Made by a program: the position numbers and the translations under genes. 64,000 nt of DNA from Desulfosudis oleivorans. GTDB lineage: Bacteria; Desulfobacterota; Desulfobacteria; Desulfobacterales; SURF-7. Each line of letters starts with the position of its first letter. Position 1 is the first letter of the stretch. Positions 24,085 to 33,015 of the stretch are shown piece by piece. Location of the stretch: positions 62,001 through 126,000 of the forward strand of contig DYJD01000020.1 in NCBI GenBank assembly GCA_020723325.1, given 5' to 3'. The notes beneath the pieces were generated by a model. It was not told the origin of the DNA and did not search any database. It saw only the letters and a list, made by a program, of their open reading frames with translations.

Positions 24085-24340
24085 CTCCGGATAATCCCGC
24101 TTCTATTTCCTCGATGCTTGGCAAGCTGGATTTCAGGTTTTCAGGCAGGGACTGGGTCAATTGATATTGGGAAACACCGATAGGTTTATGGATATCGCTC
24201 AGCGAATGCGAAACAGCTTGTTTCGCAATTTGCTTGTTTGCACCGGTAAAGTGCTTCTTTTGCCGGATCAGCTCCTGGTCGCTCTCAGAAAAACACGCTT
24301 TATCGTCAGCATCCGATTGAATAATACCCGTTGTTACCAT
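24071..24340 (-). pseudogene. C-terminal remnant of a YhcG/DUF1016 PDDEXK nuclease gene
   Basis: The 89-residue frame begins at an ATG overlapping the hsdM stop (ATGGTAA) and ends inside hsdS. Its last ~40 residues (IHKPIGVSQYQLTQSLPENL, KSSLPSIEEIEAGL) read like the extreme C-terminus of YhcG-type (DUF1016) proteins, which commonly sit between hsdM and hsdS. The nuclease core is absent. It may be a deletion product still translated to keep coupling between hsdM and hsdS, or a short gene with its own role. Confidence 0.5.
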
Positions 24341-26751
24341 GCATACCCCATCTTTTTCAGGTGTGCGTTGACCTTCTTCTCCATCGCACTGACCTCTGTC
24401 GTCTGCATGGGCAAGGGTGTTTCATAGCGCTCTGCCAGGTCTTTGATCCGTTGGGTAAGGCGCTGGCTGATGCGATCCATTTCGGTGTGAATATTTTTCT
24501 CAATCGCCGCCATCCATTTGTCATCCACCACCAGGGTTTTGATTTCGTCAACCGAGAGCTTGGGATATTGGGAATACACCTTTTGATCCAGGCCGGTATT
24601 GGCTTCCTTGATGGATTTGGTCATATCGGATTGTTTGGCGGTCAAATCCAGATAGGTTTTAAGGACCTTGACCTCCTCCTTATATTCCTGAGAAGAATCT
24701 TGTTTCATGGCCTTCAATTCTTTGAGCCGGTTTTGCACATTGGCCTTGTTCACCTTTTCCAGCTCAGCGAAAAAACCATCCTCGCCGCTGTGTTCCTCTT
24801 CCAGTTCGGTGATCTGACTGGAGATGGCTTCATTTTCAGCCTCCATGGTTTCGATGAGCTGTTTTTCCTTGGCAAAATAGCGTTTGATCACCAGTTCCTT
24901 GGGAATCAAGTCGCAGGTCCAGCCCTTGTCCACTTCCTTGCCCTTGTTGTTCTTTTGTAGGATGCGATAGGTTGTGGCCTTCCAACCGTCTTCGGCGATC
25001 AGGTAACAGTCATCCTGCATCACCTCATCCCAATAATTCATGAGGTGTTGGTACACATCATATTTGTCGATCAACCGCTTATCGGCATATTGGGCCAGCA
25101 GGTTTTCCGAAAGCTCGACAATCAATTCTTTCGGCTTCAAGCCGGCCTGGACTTCCTTCAACCGGCGAACGCTTTTTTTACGCCACTTGTCGAAAACCGC
25201 GTTCATTTCTTTTGAATAGGCCTCAAACTCAGGATGCTGAAAGATGGTTTGCTTGATGGCATCTTTGCCGATTTTTAAATGGACGTATTGGGGCCGATTG
25301 CTTTTTCCAAAGAGCGCGGTTATAAGGCTCGGGTATACCGTCCAGTAATGGCCCAACGCCTCTATATCAGCTTTGGGTATGTCCCCCAACAAATGGGCTT
25401 CGATATCCTGGAGATCCTCCGGTTCCTGGTTGTCGATGTACCGGGGGATGTTCAGGTTGTATTCATTCTGTTCGATCTGGGCATAGGGGATCATTTTGGA
25501 GTATCGGTCGATCTCGATTTGTTTGTTGAAGGTGTCGACGATTTTGTGGATATCCATGCTGCGCAGACGGTTTTTATTGCCGTCCTTCATGAACCCTTTG
25601 CTGGCATCGATCATGAAAATGCCCTTGCGGTTGTGAGCGTTTTCCTTGTCGAGTACGATGATGCAGGCTGGAATGCCCGTGCCGTAAAAGAGGTTGGCGG
25701 GCAGACCGATGATGCCTTTGATATAGCCCTTGCGGATGAGATTCATGCGGATTTCTGCTTCGGCATTGCCCCGGAACAAAACGCCATGGGGCAGGATGCA
25801 GGCGCCTTTGCCCTTGCTTTTCAGGGACCGGATGATGTGGAGCAGATAGGCGTAATCCCCGTTTTTGGCCGGGGGAATGCCGTAACCCGTAAACCGGCCG
25901 TGAACATCCCCAACCGGGTCCACCCCATTGCCCCAGCGTTTGTCACTGAAAGGTGGATTGGCAACCACATAATCAAAGCTTTTCAATACCCCCTGTTCGT
26001 TCAGGAAAAGGGGGTTGGCCAATGTATTCCCCTGTTTGATTTCCGCAGTGGGATTGTCATGCAGGATCATGTTCATTCTGGCCAGGCCGGCAGTGGCGGA
26101 GTCTTTTTCCTGACCATAGATGGTAACCTCATTACCCGCCTCATCCGCGACCTTCAAGAGCAGGGAGCCCGAACCAGCCGTGGGATCGTATACGGTGGTA
26201 GATGCGGTTGCGTTTTTACTGCTGATCCCGATTATCTTGGCGATGATCCGGCTGACTTCGGCCGGCGTGTAAAACTGGCCCTTGCTCTTGCCGCTCTCGG
26301 TGGCGAAATGGCGCATCAGATATTCATAGGCATCCCCCAGGATATCATCGCCCTCGGCCCGGTTCTTGCTGAAGTCCAGGGCTTTGTTTTCAAAAATGGC
26401 GATCAGGTTGGAAAGCCGGTCCACCATTTCCTTGCCGCTGCCGAGCTTGGTCACATCGTTGAAATCCGGCATGTCGGACAATTTGTTGGCATCGGCAATG
26501 GGAGCGATGATTTTCTTGTTGATATCGTCGCCGATGGTGGGTTTCCCCTTGAGAGCCACCATACCCTTAAAGCCTGAGCCTTTTGGAATGGTTATGGGGG
26601 CGTACCGAACACCGTCATATTTATCACTGATGTATTTCAGGAACAGCATCACCAGCACATAATCCTTATATTGGCTGGCATCCATTCCACCCCGTAATTC
26701 ATCGCAGCTTGACCACAGAGAACTGTATAATTCCGACTTTTTCAATGCCAT
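24334..26751 (-). CDS. hsdM: Type I restriction-modification methyltransferase subunit
   Basis: 805 residues, longer than a typical ~500-residue HsdM because of a coiled C-terminal extension (about residues 520-800, rich in Glu and Lys). The N-terminal HsdM helical domain is followed by FYTPAEVSRIIAKII (about 160), TVYDPTAGSGSLLLK (SAM motif I) and NPPF (motif IV, about 265), the adenine-N6 methylation signature. It is the first gene of the minus-strand R-M operon. A SAM-dependent complex with HsdS protects host DNA. Confidence 0.93.
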   Translation of the reverse strand: MALKKSELYSSLWSSCDELRGGMDASQYKDYVLVMLFLKYISDKYDGVRYAPITIPKGSGFKGMVALKGKPTIGDDINKKIIAPIADANKLSDMPDFNDVTKLGSGKEMVDRLSNLIAIFENKALDFSKNRAEGDDILGDAYEYLMRHFATESGKSKGQFYTPAEVSRIIAKIIGISSKNATASTTVYDPTAGSGSLLLKVADEAGNEVTIYGQEKDSATAGLARMNMILHDNPTAEIKQGNTLANPLFLNEQGVLKSFDYVVANPPFSDKRWGNGVDPVGDVHGRFTGYGIPPAKNGDYAYLLHIIRSLKSKGKGACILPHGVLFRGNAEAEIRMNLIRKGYIKGIIGLPANLFYGTGIPACIIVLDKENAHNRKGIFMIDASKGFMKDGNKNRLRSMDIHKIVDTFNKQIEIDRYSKMIPYAQIEQNEYNLNIPRYIDNQEPEDLQDIEAHLLGDIPKADIEALGHYWTVYPSLITALFGKSNRPQYVHLKIGKDAIKQTIFQHPEFEAYSKEMNAVFDKWRKKSVRRLKEVQAGLKPKELIVELSENLLAQYADKRLIDKYDVYQHLMNYWDEVMQDDCYLIAEDGWKATTYRILQKNNKGKEVDKGWTCDLIPKELVIKRYFAKEKQLIETMEAENEAISSQITELEEEHSGEDGFFAELEKVNKANVQNRLKELKAMKQDSSQEYKEEVKVLKTYLDLTAKQSDMTKSIKEANTGLDQKVYSQYPKLSVDEIKTLVVDDKWMAAIEKNIHTEMDRISQRLTQRIKDLAERYETPLPMQTTEVSAMEKKVNAHLKKMGYAW

Positions 26752-26859
26752 TGGTTGACCTGCTTATACCGAGTTAGATCTGCAAAAATGTATCAATATG
26801 ACCGAAAATTTGGAAAAAACTCTAATATCAAATGCATCCCATGGTCAACTCATAATGAA

Positions 26860-26899
26860 AGGGGCGGTTCGCGAACCGCCCGTACACGCGAACCGCCCG
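26860..26899. repeat. R1 doublet between hsdM and acyl-CoA ligase genes
   Basis: AGGGGCGGTTCGCGAACCGC followed by CCGTACACGCGAACCGCCCG. It lies in the 181-base gap between hsdM and the acyl-CoA ligase, which otherwise holds the hsdM promoter region. Confidence 0.85.
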
Positions 26900-26932
26900 C
26901 AAACGTGAACCACCCCTTGCACATCCTTTGGA

Positions 26933-28645
26933 TCAGGCCGAGGCCTGCTCCCGGAGCTGCCGTTTCAACACTTTGCCGGCGGCGGATACCGGGATCATGT
27001 CCACGAAATTCACTGTCCGCAATTTCTTATAGGCCGCCACCTGGGCATTGGTATGGGCCATCAGTTCCTCGGCGGTCACTTTTTGCCCGGCTTTCAATTG
27101 CACAAAGGCGATGGGAATTTCGCCGGCCTGGGTGTCCGGCTTGCCCACCACCGCGCAGACTTCCACGGCCGGATGCATGTAGAGCACTTCCTCGATTTCC
27201 CGGGGATAGACATTATACCCTTTATACAGGATCAGATCTTTTTTCCGGTCGGTGATGTAGAAGTAGCCGTCTTCGTCCTCCCGGCCGATGTCGCCGGTAA
27301 GCAGCCAGCCGTCCTTGAGCACCTCGGCCGTGGCTTCCGGCCGCTGCCAATAGCCCTGCATCACCTGCGGCCCTTTGATGCAGATTTCGCCTTCCGAGCC
27401 CGGCGGCAGATCTTGACCGGTTTCCGGATTCACTACCTTGCAGGCAGTGTCGAAAATGGGCAGACCCACGGAGCCGGCCCGGGTGAGGCCGGCCACAGGC
27501 GGATTGCTTACGGCGCCCATGGTGCATTCTGTTAAACCGTAGGCTTCCAGAACGATGCCGCCCTTGAAGGCCTCCTGGAGGGTCCGTAATACCGAAACCG
27601 GCAGGGGCGCTGCGCCGGAGGCGGCGAATTTGATGCCGGACAGATCATAATCCTTGAAATTGGGCAGATTCACCAGGGGCAGGTAGAGCTGGGGCGCACC
27701 CCCCAGGGTGGTGGCGGAAAATTTGCGGATGCCCTCTATGTATTCCACCGGATCAAAACGCGGGTACACCACCATGGTGGTTCCGCCGGAGACCAGGTTG
27801 TTCAGATAGCCCACCGTGCCCATGGCATGGAACCAGGGCACCACCACCAGGGTTGTTTCCCTGTCCCGGGCCACCATACGGTCCTTGAGGGGGTCCACTC
27901 CTTGCGGAAAGACCGGCTCCACCACCCCGTTGCGTTCCTCCAGTTGGGCGCCGTTCATCCAGCAGCCGAACTGGCAGGTGTTGGCCACCACATTGCTGTG
28001 GGTCAGCATCACCCCCTTGGAAACGCCCGTGGTCCCGCCGGTATAGGCCAAATGGGCCAAATCTTTGTCCACTTCAATTTCGATCTCCGGGGGGGTGGGC
28101 TGATGATTCCGAATCAGCTCCACCATGTCCAAGGTGCCCGGCACCGGCAGCTTTCCAATGGGTTTTAAGGGCTGGATAATGGCATTGTAACAATCGCCGA
28201 TGCTGGTGGAAATGATGCGTTGCACCCCGGTTTCAGGAATGACCCCGGCAATGCCGGGATAGAGCAAATCCAAGGTGATCAAATTTTTGGCACCCGAGTC
28301 GTTCAACTGATGGATGATTTCCCGGGGAGAAAGCAACGGGCTTACCGGTGTGAACACGGCGCCTATTTTGAGAGCCGCATAGTAGGCAATGGCGAATTGG
28401 GGACAGTTGGGCAGATGGATGGCCACCCGTTCACCCTTTTCAATACCCAGGCCGAAAAGGGCGGTGGCGAATCGGTCGGTGAGGGTTTTCAGCTCCCCAT
28501 AGGTCAGGACCATGCCGCCGAAATGAATGGCGATGCGATTGGGCACACGGCCGGCGGTTTGCTCCAGAAATTTATGAACCGGTCGTTTGGGGTAATTTAA
28601 GGTCCGGGGCCATTGTTCAGGCCAGCATTTGAAATTTTTCGCCAT
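26933..28645 (-). CDS. Acyl-CoA synthetase (AMP-forming, FadD-like)
   Basis: The start is the ATG at 28645 behind AAAGGAGG, 570 residues. An upstream ATG at 28705 has no such site. Motifs in order: LAYTGGTTGVSKGVMLTHSN (ATP-binding loop), AYGLTECTMG (A5), LLTGDIGREDEDGYFYITDR (A7), KDLILYKGYNVYPREIEE (A8 hinge) and AAGKVLKRQL (A10 lysine). It activates a fatty or aryl acid to its CoA thioester through an acyl-adenylate. The gene has no operon partner and is divergent from the flavodoxin-like lipoprotein gene. The acyl specificity is unknown. Confidence 0.9.
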   Translation of the reverse strand: MAKNFKCWPEQWPRTLNYPKRPVHKFLEQTAGRVPNRIAIHFGGMVLTYGELKTLTDRFATALFGLGIEKGERVAIHLPNCPQFAIAYYAALKIGAVFTPVSPLLSPREIIHQLNDSGAKNLITLDLLYPGIAGVIPETGVQRIISTSIGDCYNAIIQPLKPIGKLPVPGTLDMVELIRNHQPTPPEIEIEVDKDLAHLAYTGGTTGVSKGVMLTHSNVVANTCQFGCWMNGAQLEERNGVVEPVFPQGVDPLKDRMVARDRETTLVVVPWFHAMGTVGYLNNLVSGGTTMVVYPRFDPVEYIEGIRKFSATTLGGAPQLYLPLVNLPNFKDYDLSGIKFAASGAAPLPVSVLRTLQEAFKGGIVLEAYGLTECTMGAVSNPPVAGLTRAGSVGLPIFDTACKVVNPETGQDLPPGSEGEICIKGPQVMQGYWQRPEATAEVLKDGWLLTGDIGREDEDGYFYITDRKKDLILYKGYNVYPREIEEVLYMHPAVEVCAVVGKPDTQAGEIPIAFVQLKAGQKVTAEELMAHTNAQVAAYKKLRTVNFVDMIPVSAAGKVLKRQLREQASA

Positions 28646-28878
28646 GTGGTCCTCCTTTGATTTTGGAAACATTACTGCCGTCACGCGACAACCATCAGGA
28701 TTCATAAAACCGGGAAAACATTTGAAAACGAGTCATATCATATCCCCCATTTGTGTCAAGAAAATAACAAATACAAGGTGTTAAATCATAAATGGGCTTT
28801 TCTGATTGAAATCTGTCGTGATGTCGGGTATGCATGGCCAGACAATCCAGAACAAGCAAACATTCCGGTTAAGGGAGA

Positions 28879-29382
28879 ATGAAGATGGTACAAAAAGAAT
28901 GGCGGATCATTGTTGTTTTCCTATGGCTGCTCTTGGTTGCATCCGCATGCACCCTTCAGAAAGTGAAAACCGTGGAAATCGGCGAGCAGGTCAGTATGAA
29001 GCATAAGATGCTCATTGCCACGGAATACGGCGAATTCAAGACAACCGTGGTGGATGGGATCATCGCCGCCCTGAAAAACGAACCGCTTTATGTAAAGGTG
29101 ATTGATGTCACCCAGTTGAAAGAAGAAAATGCGGCTGATTTTGACGCCATCCTGATCATCAATACTTGTATGGCTTGGAATTTGAGTCCGGAAGTGCTGG
29201 CATTCATCGACAAGGTGAAGAGCAAAGACCGGCTGATTGTTCTGGCCACAGCCGGCGATGAGCAATGGACTGCGGACCTTGAGGCTGTAGACGTCATGAC
29301 CTCGGCCTCCCAGATGGAATCCGCCGATCAGGTGACCATAACGGTGACCAATAAGCTTCGAACCCTGTTGGCCACCCAGTAG
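28879..29382 (+). CDS. Lipoprotein with a flavodoxin-like fold
   Basis: 167 residues starting at the ATG at 28879 behind GGGAG. The signal ends at LLLVASAC. The rest alternates strands and helices like a flavodoxin (HKMLIATEYGEFKTTVVDGI, DFDAILIINTCMAW, DRLIVLATAGDEQW), though the phosphate loop is not a clear FMN site. Cofactor binding is therefore unsure. The TAG stop (29380-29382) lies at the start of an R1 doublet, as in tonB. Confidence 0.75.
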   Translation: MKMVQKEWRIIVVFLWLLLVASACTLQKVKTVEIGEQVSMKHKMLIATEYGEFKTTVVDGIIAALKNEPLYVKVIDVTQLKEENAADFDAILIINTCMAWNLSPEVLAFIDKVKSKDRLIVLATAGDEQWTADLEAVDVMTSASQMESADQVTITVTNKLRTLLATQ

Positions 29383-29423
29383 GGGCGGTTCGCGAACCGC
29401 CCGTACACGCGAACCGCCCCTAC
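29379..29423. repeat. R1 doublet at a stop codon
   Basis: GTAGGGGCGGTTCGCGAACC then GCCCGTACACGCGAACCGCC and CCTAC. The TAG at 29380-29382 ends the preceding gene. The element lies between two convergent genes and could act as a bidirectional hairpin. Confidence 0.9.
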
Positions 29424-29428
29424 GATAT

Positions 29429-29908
29429 TTATTCCATCTGGCGCTGTTTTAGCAAGCCCCTGGCCCCGCAATGGCCGCATTGAATCTCGCTCTCTTCCTG
29501 ATCCAGGTCAACGGGAATGGGTTTACCGCAGCCGGCGCATTTAATCTTGACTTTCTTTTTCAATTGCTTGGGGATTGCGTTGTAAACCATGGTTTCGGCG
29601 AATTCGTCCTTGAGGGGCGTCACTTCCTTTGAAATAAAAGCCTGAATCGCTTTGCGCAGGCAGGTTCGGTCATCAGCCTGGCCTTTGGCCTTTAAAGTTT
29701 CATAATCGCGTTTATCAAGTACCAGCTTGATGGAGAGGGTCTGTGCATTTTCCAGCGCCTGATTCAGTTCTTCCAGGGCGCCGGCCAGCTCTGCGAACTT
29801 CATTTCTCCGGAATCGATTTTTTTTTGGATTTCCTGGGTGAGGTCTTTTATGGTGAGCCATTTGCCTTCATACTCTATCGTGGCGTCATCAAGATTGATA
29901 TTGCGCAT
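29429..29908 (-). CDS. Zinc-ribbon protein of unknown function
   Basis: 159 residues. The C-terminal end has two Cys pairs (CAGCGKPIPV ... EIQCGHCG) that should bind one zinc, a ribbon as in short nucleic-acid or chaperone-type proteins. The N-terminal two thirds are mostly helical with no family I recognise. It ends next to an R1 doublet and is convergent with the flavodoxin-like gene. Confidence 0.65.
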   Translation of the reverse strand: MRNINLDDATIEYEGKWLTIKDLTQEIQKKIDSGEMKFAELAGALEELNQALENAQTLSIKLVLDKRDYETLKAKGQADDRTCLRKAIQAFISKEVTPLKDEFAETMVYNAIPKQLKKKVKIKCAGCGKPIPVDLDQEESEIQCGHCGARGLLKQRQME

Positions 29909-30406
29909 GGGCCGCCCTCATACGATTGTTAAAAAGAGGTGTCTCTTAATGTGCCGCCGGTAAACGGCAATGATTACTTTATGTAAACCCTCATAACAGA
30001 TCTATACGAATATGGCAATATTTGGTGGCAGGGCAACCGCATGCAGTTTTTTCAAAGCCGAAAAAAAGCTACATGCAATTCCTCTGCGTGGTATGCCGGT
30101 TGAACAAATCGGGTTGTTTCCATAGCCAAAATATTGGCATCTGCCAAGTCAAGATTTCGTCGAAAATGAGGTTGATGTATAACCCGAATAAATATATAGG
30201 GGCCTTGATCATAAGTTTTGGCCAATTTGGAAAAATTCGATATTCGAGTTTAATCCACATTTCCTTTATGGCATCGAACTTGCAAGATATGATATCGGCA
30301 TTACCCTGGCATTGGTCCTATCTTTCGCCGGTAAACGCACAGAGGGTTGGAAATCGTATATTCCTTCCTGTAATTCAAATTGATGAAACAGTATGTGGAG
30401 GTATTC
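29909..30406. other. Intergenic stretch with an R4 copy
   Basis: No gene I can support. The frame at 30022-30426 lacks a ribosome site and coding character. An R4 element at 30201-30252 is the only structure seen. It presumably contains the promoter of the actin-like gene. Confidence 0.5.
30201..30252. repeat. R4 element
   Basis: GGCCTTGATCAT, TTTTGGCCAAT, GGAAAAAT and ATTCGA blocks in the same order as at 8786-8866. Confidence 0.65.
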
Positions 30407-31468
30407 ATGGACGTTCTAGGACTTGACATCGGGTTCGGTTTTACCAAAGCCTCCAATGGGAAAGAGTCCATCATGTTTAAATCGATTTACGGGGAGGCGG
30501 TGGATATACAATTCCGCTCGGATTTTGGCAATGCCGCCTTTACGAGCAACCTGCATGTGACCCTGGGCGAAAAATCCTATTTTGTGGGGGATTTTGCCGA
30601 ACAACAATCCAATGTGCGCCAATTCACCCTGGACCAGGAAAAACTGCTGACCGAATTTGCCAAGCTCCTGGCCTTGACTGCACTAGGAAAATTTTCAGAT
30701 AAGGAAACACCGCTAAGTGTGATTTCCGGTCTGCCGGTGGCCTATTTCAAGGACAATAATGTACGTTTTGCCAAAATTCTGACAGGTCAACACACTATCA
30801 CTTATCACAGGTCTGACGGAACCGACGTCACCAGACGGATCAATATCAAAAAAGTGCGCATGATGCCCCAGCCCCTGGGCAGTTTTTTCAACTTGCTGAT
30901 GGATGACAAGGGCAAAATCACTAATATGGACCTTGCCCGTCAGAAAGTCGGCGTGGTGGACATCGGCTTCCGCACGACGGATTATACCATTTTTGATCGC
31001 CTGCGCTATATCGACCGCGGCAGCGCCACAATGGATACCGGGATTTCAAAAATTTTCCGGGTGATCGCCAATAAATTGCAGGAGAAGACGGGTATCAACG
31101 TGGAGCTGTACCGGCTCTATAATGCCGTGGAAAGTGGCATCATCAAAATGCGCGGGCAGGAATACGATATCTCCAAAATCCGCGATCAGGTGTTCAAGCA
31201 GGCTTCCGAAGCCTTGGCAAACGATATTGACCGCCTATGGACCGATGACTGGGATATGGATACCATCATCCTGACCGGCGGCGGTTGCATGGAGTTGAGC
31301 TCCTATTTAAAACCGCTCATCAGCGGCAATGTGATTCCCGTGGAAAAAGGGATCGATGCCCGCCTCAATAATGTTCTCGGCTACCTGAAATACGGCCGCT
31401 ACATCTGGGGGGAATCCGGTCTAGGTGCTGCCGGCCAGGCCGCGGCTCCGGATGAAGCCGCGGCATAG
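30407..31468 (+). CDS. ParM/StbA-family actin-like ATPase
   Basis: The start is the ATG at 30407 behind GTGGAGG; 353 residues. Actin-fold nucleotide motifs are present: LDIGFGFTKA (phosphate 1), VGVVDIGFRTTDYTIFD (phosphate 2) and DTIILTGGGCME (adenosine). It belongs to the prokaryotic actin-like group that includes plasmid-segregation ParM/StbA and chromosomal Alp-type proteins. No ParR-like DNA-binding partner or centromere-like iterons are visible nearby, so a plasmid partition role is not supported. A small hairpin (31440-31463) ends the gene. It may polymerise in another cellular task. Confidence 0.85.
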   Translation: MDVLGLDIGFGFTKASNGKESIMFKSIYGEAVDIQFRSDFGNAAFTSNLHVTLGEKSYFVGDFAEQQSNVRQFTLDQEKLLTEFAKLLALTALGKFSDKETPLSVISGLPVAYFKDNNVRFAKILTGQHTITYHRSDGTDVTRRINIKKVRMMPQPLGSFFNLLMDDKGKITNMDLARQKVGVVDIGFRTTDYTIFDRLRYIDRGSATMDTGISKIFRVIANKLQEKTGINVELYRLYNAVESGIIKMRGQEYDISKIRDQVFKQASEALANDIDRLWTDDWDMDTIILTGGGCMELSSYLKPLISGNVIPVEKGIDARLNNVLGYLKYGRYIWGESGLGAAGQAAAPDEAAA

Positions 31469-31636
31469 CAGAAAAAACACTAAAATCAGTTTTACAATCC
31501 CCATATCTTGTTTCTCGATTCCGAAGTTACAAATAATTTTGACAAGGCCGGCTTTATCTGAGAGAATAATCCCAGCACATATTGCCATACCCCCCTGAAA
31601 TAGCATCTGAAATTAGACCTAAAATGGAGGTTTGGT

Positions 31637-33001
31637 ATGGGAAATATTGATCAGACCAATGCGCAACTCTTGGTCGAAATCCAGGACCTCCAGAAAAGGC
31701 TCAACCAATTCGAGTTGATCTTCAATTCTGTCGGCAATACCATTTGGCTGCTCGATGCGCAGTTTCATATCCAGTATTCCAATCAAGCCGCTGAAGCCAT
31801 GTTCCAAAAGCCGGTGGTTGCAATGATCGGCAGGCATTGCTGGGAAATTGTCCATGGCACTGACCAGCCCATTCCCGGCTGCCCTGTGGTCCAAACATCC
31901 AAAACCGGAAAACGTGAATCCACCCAACTGCAAATAGGGCAGAAATGGTTTGAAGTAGTTGTGGACCCGATCTTTGAGCCGTCCGGTCAAATTACCGGCT
32001 ATACCCATATTGTCAGCAATATCACCCAGCGAAAACAAGCCGAGGAGGTCCTGCAGGCAAGCGAAAAACAATTGCGCGCTGTTTTGGAGGCGTCATCAGA
32101 AAGCGTTTTTCTCATGGATACGCAAGGCCGCTTGTTGATGGCCAATCAAATTACCGCCCAACGGCTGAAGACCGACCTGGAAACATTGAAAAAAGAAAAT
32201 TTATATAACTTTTTGCCGCCGGCTGTGGCAGAGAACCGCAGAAAACATATTCAGGATGTTATTGAAACCGGACAGCCCATCCGCTTCGAGGACGAACGTT
32301 TCGGCCGGACAATGCTGAATTCCGTTTACCCTATATTTGGAAAAGACAACCAGGTGACCCACCTGGCGGTTTACGGCATGGACATTACCGAGGGGAAAAA
32401 AAAGGAAGAGCATATCCGCGAGAATGCGGAACGCTACCGCAATATGTTTCAAAACAACCATGCCGTCCTGCTGGTGATCGATCCGGAAAACGGCCGGATC
32501 CTGGATGCCAATCCGGCCGCCTGCAAATATTACGGTTATGACCTGAAAACCATAAAGGCCAAAAAAATCCTGGACATCAACACCCTGACTCCGGAGCAGA
32601 TTTTTGAAGAAATGGCCCGGGCCAAGGCCGAAAAGCGCAATCATTTTTATTTTTATCATCGCCTGGCCAATGGAGAGGTCCGACCGGTTGAAGTTTACAG
32701 CGGCCCGATTGTAATCAAGGGCAAGCAGTTGCTGTATTCCATTGTTCATGACATCAGTGAACGCAGAAAAGCGGAAGAAGAGAAGGAAAGACTGATCCTT
32801 GAGCTGCGGGCGGCTTTTTCCAAAATTAGGGTTTTGAGCGGGATGTTGCCCATTTGTGCTTCCTGTAAAAAAATTCGCGATGACCAGGGGTACTGGCAGC
32901 AAATCGAATCCTATATCAAAGAACATTCGGAGGTTGAGTTCAGTCATGGTATTTGCCCGGGTTGCATTGAAAAACTCTACCCGGATCTTGACATCAAATA
33001 A
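31637..33001 (+). CDS. Multi-PAS sensor protein with C-terminal Cys motif
   Basis: 454 residues with three PAS domains (about 20-130, 145-255 and 265-385), each closed by a TQRKQAEEV/TEGKKKEE/SERRKAEEE helix. The C-terminus (about 395-450) has CASCKKIRDDQGYWQQIESY and CPGCIEKLYP, a Cys-rich tail common in PAS proteins of these bacteria. There is no kinase or output domain, so it likely works by protein contact with the hybrid kinase downstream. A TGGAGG site fixes the start. It leads a three-gene signalling operon. Confidence 0.85.
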   Translation: MGNIDQTNAQLLVEIQDLQKRLNQFELIFNSVGNTIWLLDAQFHIQYSNQAAEAMFQKPVVAMIGRHCWEIVHGTDQPIPGCPVVQTSKTGKRESTQLQIGQKWFEVVVDPIFEPSGQITGYTHIVSNITQRKQAEEVLQASEKQLRAVLEASSESVFLMDTQGRLLMANQITAQRLKTDLETLKKENLYNFLPPAVAENRRKHIQDVIETGQPIRFEDERFGRTMLNSVYPIFGKDNQVTHLAVYGMDITEGKKKEEHIRENAERYRNMFQNNHAVLLVIDPENGRILDANPAACKYYGYDLKTIKAKKILDINTLTPEQIFEEMARAKAEKRNHFYFYHRLANGEVRPVEVYSGPIVIKGKQLLYSIVHDISERRKAEEEKERLILELRAAFSKIRVLSGMLPICASCKKIRDDQGYWQQIESYIKEHSEVEFSHGICPGCIEKLYPDLDIK

Positions 33002-33015
33002 AAAGGAAAACCGAC

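Noticed and set aside
30022-30426. A 134-codon frame upstream of the actin-like gene
   Set aside because: No ribosome site, odd composition, and it overlaps the well-placed start of the actin-like gene.
30407-31468. Plasmid partition locus
   Set aside because: The actin-like gene has no ParR-like neighbour and no iterons, and surrounding genes look chromosomal.
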